Positions 1-4,811 of a DNA stretch of 5,785 bases are shown here, in pieces; positions within the stretch are counted from its first letter, which is position 1, and each line of letters starts with the position of its first letter. The stretch spans positions 1 through 5,785 of the forward strand of contig SLFF01000152.1 in assembly GCA_007124395.1 (NCBI GenBank). Direction: 5' to 3'. This stretch comes from Thermomicrobiaceae bacterium. GTDB taxonomy: Bacteria > Chloroflexota > Chloroflexia > Thermomicrobiales > Thermomicrobiaceae. The translations under genes were made by a program, and so were the position numbers. The notes below the pieces were generated by a model. It ran no database searches. It was given only the letters and a program-made list of their open reading frames with translations, and had not been told where the DNA came from.

Positions 1-438
1 AACGACGGCATCTGGAACCGTTTCTGCACGGCGATGGGCATGGAGCAACTGCTGGAGGATGAGCGCTTCACCGATAACGCCGGGCGCATCACGCAGCGGA
101 TCGCCCTGGCCGAAGAGATCGAAAAGACGCTCACGAAGTACGACACAGCCGAAGTCATCACCCTGCTGGAGAAAGCCTCGGTTCCCTGCGGGCCGATTGC
201 CGAGCTACCAGAGGTCTTCGATTCGCCACAGGTGGAGCACTACAACCTGCGCCAGAAGGTGCCGCATCCCACACTCGGTGAAGTCGATCAGACCGGCTTC
301 CCGTATCTGCTCAGTGAGACCCCGTGTGAGATCCGGATGGCGCCACCGGTGCTAGGCCAGCACACCGGGGATGTGCTGCAGGAGCTCGGCTACGACGATG
401 ATGCGATCGGCAAGCTCCGCGAGGCCGGGGCAGTCTGA
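1..438 (+). CDS. Type III (CaiB/BaiF family) CoA-transferase, C-terminal part; 5' end outside window
   Basis: The reading frame is open from base 1, so the gene starts upstream and only about the last 145 residues are seen, roughly a third of the usual 400. The visible part fits the C-terminal region of family III CoA-transferases: an opening N-D-G-x-W-x-x-F-C stretch, 'DERFTDNAGR', then 'ASVPCGPIAELPEV', 'HPTLGEVDQTGFPYLLSETP' and the closing 'PPVLGQHTGDVLQELGY' block. These enzymes move CoA between a donor thioester and a carboxylic acid in the cytoplasm. The catalytic aspartate lies in the missing N-terminal half, and the substrate cannot be read from this part. The internal ATG at 34 is not the true start, because homology continues upstream of it. 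The gene ends in TGA and is followed at once by a strong hairpin. Confidence 0.93.
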   Translation, partial: NDGIWNRFCTAMGMEQLLEDERFTDNAGRITQRIALAEEIEKTLTKYDTAEVITLLEKASVPCGPIAELPEVFDSPQVEHYNLRQKVPHPTLGEVDQTGFPYLLSETPCEIRMAPPVLGQHTGDVLQELGYDDDAIGKLREAGAV

Positions 439-446
439 TCAGCATC

Positions 447-473
447 GACCCTCCCTGAACCGCAGGGAGGGTC
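447..473. terminator. Perfect 11-bp hairpin between convergent genes, probable bidirectional terminator
   Basis: GACCCTCCCTG (447-457) and CAGGGAGGGTC (463-473) are exact reverse complements around a 5-base AACCG loop. The hairpin starts 9 bases after the stop of the CoA-transferase gene and lies 21 bases beyond the end of the minus-strand PEP-domain remnant, so it sits where a shared terminator would. Neither strand has a T tract after the stem, so it is not a textbook intrinsic terminator. It may act as an RNA 3'-end stabiliser or need a factor. Confidence 0.6.
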
Positions 474-494
474 AGACGTCTCCCTCAGCGGCTA

Positions 495-851
495 CTACTC
501 CACCTCGATGACTCCACGCGTTCCATCAACGGTCACCATCTGCCCATCGGTGAGCGTCGATGTTGCGGTTCCGGTTGCCACCACCGCAGGAATGCCGTAC
601 TCCCGGGCGATGATCGCCGAGTGGGAGAGGACGCCCCCGGTATCCGTCACCAGTGCTCCTACGCTGGAGAAGAGGACGGACCAGACCGGTGAAGTGATCG
701 GACAGACCAGCACATCCCCCGGCTGGAGTTTGTGGAACTCGGCGACGCTCCGGATGATCCGGGCTGGCCCGCGATAGGTCCCCGGTGATGCAGAGACCCC
801 GCTGATCCCATCGCCCTGGGCCGGAACTGGCGTATCCTGCGATATCGGCGC
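495..851 (-). pseudogene. PEP-utilising enzyme mobile (phosphohistidine) domain, 5'-truncated remnant
   Basis: Read on the minus strand, 118 codons are open from 851 down to a TAG at 495-497. They encode an almost complete PEP-utilising enzyme mobile domain, the swivelling C-terminal domain of PEP synthase, pyruvate phosphate dikinase and rifampin-phosphotransferase-like proteins. Visible marks are G-V-S-A-S-P-G-T-Y-R-G-P-A-R (residues about 18-31), 'GDVLVCPITSPVW' (45-57) and 'TDTGGVLSHSAIIAREYGIP' (69-88). His77, in S-H-S-A, is the expected phosphate-carrying histidine. The N-terminal ATP-grasp part is absent. An in-frame TAG at 852-854 closes the frame, and no ATG, GTG or TTG occurs before the GTG at 711-713, which lies inside the domain and would remove its first third. 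The piece therefore looks like the tail of a larger gene that lost its front. A stand-alone domain protein using a non-standard start is less likely. Confidence 0.8.
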
Positions 852-873
852 CTATGAGGCTCAGTAAACCAAC

Positions 874-1620
874 GTGTCACTCGATATTTCGGCACCCACA
901 ACGGCTACGATAAGTACCCAGGCAACGGTGACGATCACGCTCTCTGGAACCGGTCTGCAGCAGATCCCGTCCAGCGAGCGGGAAGTGGTCTATTTCGACA
1001 AGGCGCGAATGGAGATCAACGACCCCGGTGGAGATCCGAGTTCGGTCTGGTTCGTGACCAACGGTCTTCTGGTGGTGGAGATGATCACCGGAAATCGTCA
1101 GTTCGGGAACGATCTGTTCCTGCCATACGATCCGTGGTTCAGCAATATCGCCGGTGATCTGAATGGCCCGATCTACATCGCCATGCAGGGCTTGCTGAAC
1201 GCGTCTCCGCAGTCAGTCGGCACGTTGCTGACTGAAGAGGTCGATCGATGCGGCAACGTCGCATCGGATTCTTCGTGGGGAAACTGCGAGATCATGGTCG
1301 GACATGTCGATACCGTGACCGACCACGGCATTGCGGAACCATTCTGGACGTTCATGAACAGCCAGGGACTGGTCTATGAGGATGGGGACATGTTCACCGA
1401 CGACCTCTTCCTCAATCCGTTCTACGCCACCGGTCGGCCGATTACCGAGGCATACTGGACCAATGTTCTGGTGGCCGGGGCTCCACGGGACGTGCTGCTG
1501 CAGTGTTTCGAGCGGCGCTGCCTGACCTAAACCCCGGGCAACTCCGCGGGCTTCGTCGTCGAAGCCGGCAACGTCGGCCAGCATTATTACCATTGGCGAT
1601 ATGTTCAGGCGCCGGATTAG
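874..1620 (+). pseudogene. Chloroflexota-type secreted hypothetical protein, N-terminally truncated, with an in-frame TAA
   Basis: A frame open from GTG 874 to TAA 1528-1530 gives 218 residues. From about residue 34 it resembles a family I recall from many Chloroflexota genomes: 'REVVYFDKARMEINDP' (37-51), 'VTNGLLVVEMITG' (61-73), 'EPFWTFMNSQGLVYEDG' (155-171), 'NPFYATGRPITEAYW' (181-195) and 'RDVLLQCFERRCLT' (205-218). The family normally continues L-T-Y-T-P with a closing G-N-V-G-Q-H-Y-Y-x-W-R-Y block. That block is present in the same frame after the TAA (1531-1617), followed by TAG 1618-1620, so the TAA replaces an expected tyrosine codon. At the other end there is no signal peptide, the frame is closed by TAA at 865-867, and the first 30 or so residues do not look like the family. 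No function is known to me; family members are usually exported. Damage at both ends points to a pseudogene. A protein lacking its last 29 residues could still be made if transcription survives. Confidence 0.75.
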
Positions 1621-1624
1621 ATGA

Positions 1625-1706
1625 CCACACCCCCACCATGCGCTTCTCCCTCTGCCAGGACCTGTCCTGAGCCTGCCGAAGGATCTGAGAGGGTCGGGGT
1701 GAGGGC
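1625..1706. repeat. Imperfect inverted repeat of the dispersed CCCTCACCCC/TCCTGAGCCTG-CGAAGGA type
   Basis: The gap between the remnant ending at 1620 and the convergent deacetylase gene holds an imperfect palindrome. CCACACCCCCACC (1625-1637) pairs with GGTCGGGGTGAGG (1692-1704) at 11 of 13 positions. CCCTCT (1648-1653) matches AGAGGG (1688-1693) inside it. In the middle are AGGAC/GTCCT (1657-1661, 1664-1668) and TCCTGAGCCTGCCGAAGGA (1665-1683), whose ends also pair. From memory, both the outer CCCTCACCCC edge and the TCCTGAGC-TG-CGAAGGA core recur widely in intergenic DNA of Chloroflexota and some other bacteria. It carries no gene of its own and may be a non-autonomous mobile repeat, or work as a 3'-end structure for the flanking genes. 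Confidence 0.6.
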
Positions 1707-1717
1707 GATCACCGCCA

Positions 1718-2464
1718 CTAATCCAGCTGGAAGAACTTGTACCCCTCGGCGAGTTCCATGTCCCACGACGTGCTGAATCCGGACCGGCGTGCCTCGGCCG
1801 CGGTGTCTCGGCCCCATGTTCGCAAGAGCTCGGTGGGATCGAACTCTCCGACCTGGCTGACGTGCGCCTTCAGCGATGCCAGCTTCTTCTCGAAGACATG
1901 CGTGGTGTTGACCCAGACGTCCGGGGTATTGCTGCCAGCCAGGAAGATGTATTTCGCTTTGTGCGGTTCGTAACCTTCCTCGATCAGTTGCGGGAACGTC
2001 AGGTGATCCCGGGCGGATGGGAAGACCGCGGCCAGTGCGGCTTCGCCCATTGCGATATGGTCCGGGTGCTGAATGTACTCCTGCGCGACGAACCGGCTGG
2101 TCGGATCCTGGCAGATCACCGCTTCCGGCTTGTGCTTGCGAATCATCCGGGTGATCGCCAGCCGCAGATCGAGATCAGGTACCAGCGTCGCGTCTGCATA
2201 GCGCAGGAACTCGACATGCTTCACCCCGAGGATCTCCGCCGCGTTGCGCTGTTCCTGCTCGCGCATCTCGATCAGTGTTTCGGTGGGAATATCAGGGTCA
2301 CTGGTGCCCTTATCACCACTAGTGCCGGCGAGGTAGGTAACCTCGCAGCCCTGCTCGGCCCAGACCGCCGCGGTTCCAGCCGTGACGAACTCGGCATCAT
2401 CGGGATGCGCGAAGATCACCATCGCGCTGGACGGCACCGGCAACTGGCTCTCGTGTCTGATCAT
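1718..2464 (-). CDS. LmbE/PIG-L family zinc-dependent deacetylase
   Basis: The product has 248 residues, the usual size for the LmbE-like/PIG-L family, whose members remove the acetyl group from N-acetylglucosaminyl substrates (as in MshB or BshB) or from similar small amides. The signature A-H-P-D-D-A-E-F is at residues 19-26 and H-P-D-H at 133-136. By comparison with MshB, His20, Asp23 and His136 should bind the zinc and Asp22 act as general base. The block 'LKAHVSQVGEF' (198-208) matches the late conserved histidine region. There is no signal peptide, so it is cytoplasmic. ATG 2462-2464 is chosen as start because GGAGG lies five bases upstream and the AHPDD motif sits close to the N terminus, as usual. 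The gene is single and diverges from the ydbS/ydbT-like pair. No mycothiol or bacillithiol gene is nearby, so the substrate is unknown. Confidence 0.93.
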   Translation of the reverse strand: MIRHESQLPVPSSAMVIFAHPDDAEFVTAGTAAVWAEQGCEVTYLAGTSGDKGTSDPDIPTETLIEMREQEQRNAAEILGVKHVEFLRYADATLVPDLDLRLAITRMIRKHKPEAVICQDPTSRFVAQEYIQHPDHIAMGEAALAAVFPSARDHLTFPQLIEEGYEPHKAKYIFLAGSNTPDVWVNTTHVFEKKLASLKAHVSQVGEFDPTELLRTWGRDTAAEARRSGFSTSWDMELAEGYKFFQLD

Positions 2465-2469
2465 GCATA

Positions 2470-2474
2470 CCTCC
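2470..2474 (-). promoter_or_regulatory. Ribosome binding site of the LmbE-like gene
   Basis: On the minus strand GGAGG precedes the ATG at 2462-2464 with a 5-base spacer. It is the best Shine-Dalgarno match near this gene and fixes its start. A second ATG (2466-2468) lies between them in another frame and is not expected to be used. Confidence 0.75.
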
Positions 2475-2482
2475 GGAGTGGT

Positions 2483-2520
2483 GTAATTGGAATCATTACG
2501 ATCGGGCTCACCAGTGTGAA
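2483..2520 (-). promoter_or_regulatory. Possible promoter and operator-like palindrome for the LmbE-like gene
   Basis: On the minus strand TTCACA (2515-2520) and AATGAT (2492-2497) are 17 bases apart, matching the sigma-70 type hexamers at 5 and 4 of 6 positions. The second hexamer lies inside the interrupted palindrome GTAATTGGAATCATTAC (2483-2499; 5-base arms, 7-base centre), in an AT-rich patch that stands out from the GC-rich surroundings. A repressor site over the -10 region is a reasonable guess. The match is weak, and Chloroflexota promoters need not follow this consensus. Confidence 0.3.
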
Positions 2521-2725
2521 CCCGTCGATGTCAGGCTGTGAGAATACATGATGCTCCGATGGTGTCCACACCGAACGATGAGACAAGCCGTTTTTCCGGA
2601 GCCGAGCGAGACAGAGGCAGCAACTCGTGGTTGATTCCGATCTGACAGATATTTTTCATCAGGGGAGTAGCCAGAAACCGTCCTACGATACAACCCTCCC
2701 CAAGCCCAGGCAGGAACCGTCTCAG

Positions 2726-3181
2726 ATGCTCGATCCCAAGGCCTTGCGGGTCTGGCGGATCGGCGCAGCACTGGGAACACTGTTCATCTGGATCCCGGCA
2801 GCGGGCGCGGTCATCGGTATGTACTTTGGCGACTGGCTCTGGCCATGGGCGCTATTGATTCTGCTGTTTCCGCTGCTCATCACGATTCTGCAGGTGTTCG
2901 TGATTCCGCCGCTGGAGTGGCGCCGCTGGCGCTATGAGGTTTCCGAACGAGAGATCGATCTGCAGCGGGGTGTCTTCGTGATGACGCGAACGCTGGTGCC
3001 GATGTCCCGGGTGCAACACGTTGATACGCAGCAAGGGCCGTTGCTCCGGTATTACGGCCTCTCGGCTGTCACGATTACCACCGCGGGTGGCGGGCACGAG
3101 ATCCCGGGACTCTCCGAAGACGTTGCCGCGGACGTGCGAGATCGCATTGCTGCGCTTGCCGGAGTTGCTGACGATGTCTGA
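2726..3181 (+). CDS. YdbS-like membrane protein with one bacterial PH domain (bPH2/DUF304)
   Basis: From ATG 2726 the product has 151 residues, close to the usual size of YdbS-like proteins. It has two hydrophobic segments (about 12-33 and 38-60), then a cytoplasmic bacterial PH domain (about 68-145). The PH core is visible as I-D-L-Q-R-G-V-F (77-84), 'TLVPMSRVQHVDTQQGPLLR' (89-108), 'YYGLSAVTITTAGGG' (109-123) and E-I-P-G-L (125-129). The longer frame from GTG 2627 is rejected because its extra 33 residues are hydrophilic and unlike the family; the start nevertheless has only a weak AGGAA-like ribosome site. It overlaps the next gene by 8 bases, the arrangement known for ydbS-ydbT in Firmicutes. 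There, as I recall, the pair is linked to cell-envelope stress and resistance to a bacteriocin. The role in this organism is unknown. Confidence 0.88.
   Translation: MLDPKALRVWRIGAALGTLFIWIPAAGAVIGMYFGDWLWPWALLILLFPLLITILQVFVIPPLEWRRWRYEVSEREIDLQRGVFVMTRTLVPMSRVQHVDTQQGPLLRYYGLSAVTITTAGGGHEIPGLSEDVAADVRDRIAALAGVADDV
3161..3164 (+). promoter_or_regulatory. Ribosome binding site of the ydbT-like gene, inside the ydbS-like gene
   Basis: GGAG lies 9 bases before ATG 3174, within the last codons of the upstream gene. It supports ATG 3174 as start against the frame opening at 3021, whose extra residues are arginine-rich shadow sequence of the ydbS-like gene. Confidence 0.55.
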
Positions 3182-4811
3182 TCCCCAGCGCCTGCATCCG
3201 GCGGCGATCATCATTCTGGCTATCCGGGTCAGCCGTCAACTGGCACTGCCGTTGATGGCTCCGGCGGTCTTCAGCCTGATCAATCAGGGGCTGGACGCGA
3301 TCAGCTATGGGTTTCTCCTGTTACTGCTTGGCGCGCTGGTGCTGCTGGTGGTGCTCAGCGCTGGCTGGGGCTTTCTCTACTGGCAACGCTATACGTACCA
3401 GATCATCGATAACGAACTGATCCTGAAGCAAGGCATCATCTTCCGGAAGCAACGCTCCATCCCGCGAGAGCGGATTCAGGCGATCGATCTGGTGGAAGGT
3501 GTGCTGCATCGCGTGTTCGGTCTGGTTTCTGTTCGTGTGCAGACCGCGGGCGGGATTGGGCCCGGTTTCTCGTTGCTCGGCATCTCCCGATCGGAAGCCG
3601 ACGCACTCCGACAGGAACTGGCACTGAGTCCGGCGCAGGTTCGCTCGGTGGCGGCTGCTGAAGTTACGGCCGCCAACGAAATCGATCTGGACCCAGATGC
3701 CGAACCGGCTGTGCAGGCTGCCCCGGCACTCGCCGAGGCCGATCCAGCTCCGATCCGCCAGTTGACCTTTCCGAAACTTCTGCTGGCTGCGGCCACGTCC
3801 GGCAGTATCGGCATTGCCTTGCCGATCGTCGCCTCGGGCGTCTCGCTGCTCAACAACATGATGCCGAACATCGATCTGTTCGAACTCGGCACCATGCTCT
3901 TTGGTGGGGTTTCGTGGTGGTCGATCGCGCTGTTCGTGCTGATCGCCGCCTGGATCATGAGCTTCTTCGGGACGATCCTGGCGCACACCGGCTTCACCAT
4001 TCGACGGTCTGAAGACAATCTGCTAATCGAACGCGGCCTGATCGAGAAACGTCGAGCCACGGTGCCGCTGAACCGGATCCAGGCGATCCGGGTGATCGAT
4101 GGCGTGCTCCGTCAGCCGTTCGGCTATGCGATGGTGAAAGTCGAAAGTGCCGGGTACGGTGAGGATGCGGCCGAGTCGTCAGTGCTGTTTCCGATGCTCC
4201 CGAGGCAGGATGTCCGCGAGTTTCTGGAAGCTACCGTGCCGGAGTTTGCCTGGGATCCAGAGCGGATCGAGCGGCCACCCCGACGAGCAATTCGTCGCTA
4301 CATCACCCGGATGACCCTGATCGGCCTGCTGATCTCTGCGATCGTGATCGCGATCTTCTACCCGATTGGACTCTGGGCGCTGGCCACACTCCCGTTTTTT
4401 GCGATCTTCGGCTACCTCTGCTATCGGGATGCCGGCTGGGCACTCAGTAACGGGATGATGGTGCTTCGCTATCGCTCGCTGGCGCGTTCCACGGCAATCA
4501 TCCCGAAGCGGCGTATTCAGTCCAGCGATGTGACGCAGAATATCCTGCAACGGCGGGCGAGCCTCGGAAATATCCAGGCAACGGTCGCCTCCGGGGTTTC
4601 CGGCGCAACCTTTACCGTCATGCACCTGGATAAAGGTATCGCCGACCAGCTCTTTTCCTGGACGGGACGCAGCCGGACCCGGCTCGATACCGCCCGTCTG
4701 CCCCGTCAACTGGCTCCGCGAAGGCCAGTCGATGTGTGGGCCGATATCGATGCCGAACCAGAGCGCGCTTCCGGTTCAGAACCTTATCTGCCGGGGGACT
4801 CGCGCTCCTGA
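3174..4811 (+). CDS. YdbT-like membrane protein with three bacterial PH domains (bPH2/DUF304)
   Basis: From ATG 3174 the product has 545 residues in three repeats of a hydrophobic pair followed by a PH domain, the build of YdbT proteins. Likely membrane segments are about 21-37, 45-68, 201-226, 243-268, 381-397 and 398-416. PH domain 1 (about 70-150) has L-K-Q-G, 'RSIPRERIQAIDLVEGVLHR' (94-113) and F-G-L with V-Q-T-A-G-G. Domain 2 (about 271-352) has I-E-R-G, 'ATVPLNRIQAIRVIDGVLRQ' (295-314) and F-G-Y with V-E-S-A-G. Domain 3 (about 416-493) keeps 'IIPKRRIQSSDVTQNILQRR' (442-461) but has lost the R-G turn. An Ala/Pro/acidic linker (155-197) separates domain 1 from the second membrane pair, and a charged tail (500-545) ends the protein. 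The 8-base overlap with the ydbS-like gene implies coupled translation and probably a joint complex at the cytoplasmic face of the membrane. No catalytic residues are seen. Confidence 0.9.
   Translation: MSDPQRLHPAAIIILAIRVSRQLALPLMAPAVFSLINQGLDAISYGFLLLLLGALVLLVVLSAGWGFLYWQRYTYQIIDNELILKQGIIFRKQRSIPRERIQAIDLVEGVLHRVFGLVSVRVQTAGGIGPGFSLLGISRSEADALRQELALSPAQVRSVAAAEVTAANEIDLDPDAEPAVQAAPALAEADPAPIRQLTFPKLLLAAATSGSIGIALPIVASGVSLLNNMMPNIDLFELGTMLFGGVSWWSIALFVLIAAWIMSFFGTILAHTGFTIRRSEDNLLIERGLIEKRRATVPLNRIQAIRVIDGVLRQPFGYAMVKVESAGYGEDAAESSVLFPMLPRQDVREFLEATVPEFAWDPERIERPPRRAIRRYITRMTLIGLLISAIVIAIFYPIGLWALATLPFFAIFGYLCYRDAGWALSNGMMVLRYRSLARSTAIIPKRRIQSSDVTQNILQRRASLGNIQATVASGVSGATFTVMHLDKGIADQLFSWTGRSRTRLDTARLPRQLAPRRPVDVWADIDAEPERASGSEPYLPGDSRS

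Larger units (their letters stand above)
2465..2725. other. Divergent intergenic region between the LmbE-like gene and the PH-domain operon
   Basis: These 261 bases separate two divergent transcripts and should contain both promoters. Besides the minus-strand candidate there is a short palindrome, GGTGTCCACACC (2561-2572), and an AT-rich stretch at 2631-2660. There TTGATT (2631-2636) and TTTCAT (2654-2659), 17 bases apart, form a weak plus-strand promoter candidate for the PH-domain pair. A frame opens on the plus strand at GTG 2627 and runs into the first PH-domain gene. Its first 33 codons give a hydrophilic sequence that does not resemble the family, so I treat it as untranslated. Confidence 0.5.

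Noticed and set aside
840..901. Minus-strand frame reading L-W-V-P-K-Y-R, like the W-V-P-K-Y-R motif of IS200/IS605 TnpA transposases
   Set aside because: Only about seven residues match. A stop lies two codons upstream, the following residues are unlike TnpA, and no HUH or catalytic tyrosine region follows. Treated as chance.
1213..1593. 126-residue minus-strand open frame
   Set aside because: It lies opposite the secreted-protein remnant, whose plus-strand frame carries recognisable motifs. The minus frame shows no family and is a shadow in GC-rich DNA.
1621..1717. A CRISPR repeat or small RNA gene in the palindromic gap
   Set aside because: There is one imperfect palindrome with no direct repeats or spacers, and no promoter-like sequence supports a separate RNA gene.
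1862..2551. 229-residue plus-strand open frame over the deacetylase gene
   Set aside because: The minus strand encodes a complete LmbE-like protein with zinc-binding motifs and a good ribosome site. The plus frame is its shadow.
2627..2725. N-terminal extension of the ydbS-like gene from GTG 2627
   Set aside because: The extra 33 residues are hydrophilic and unlike the family, and there is no good ribosome site before the GTG. ATG 2726 gives the normal length.
3321..3986. Long minus-strand open frames over the ydbT-like gene (221 and 194 residues)
   Set aside because: Composition is Arg/His/Gln-rich and low in hydrophobic core residues, while the plus frame codes clear membrane segments and PH motifs.
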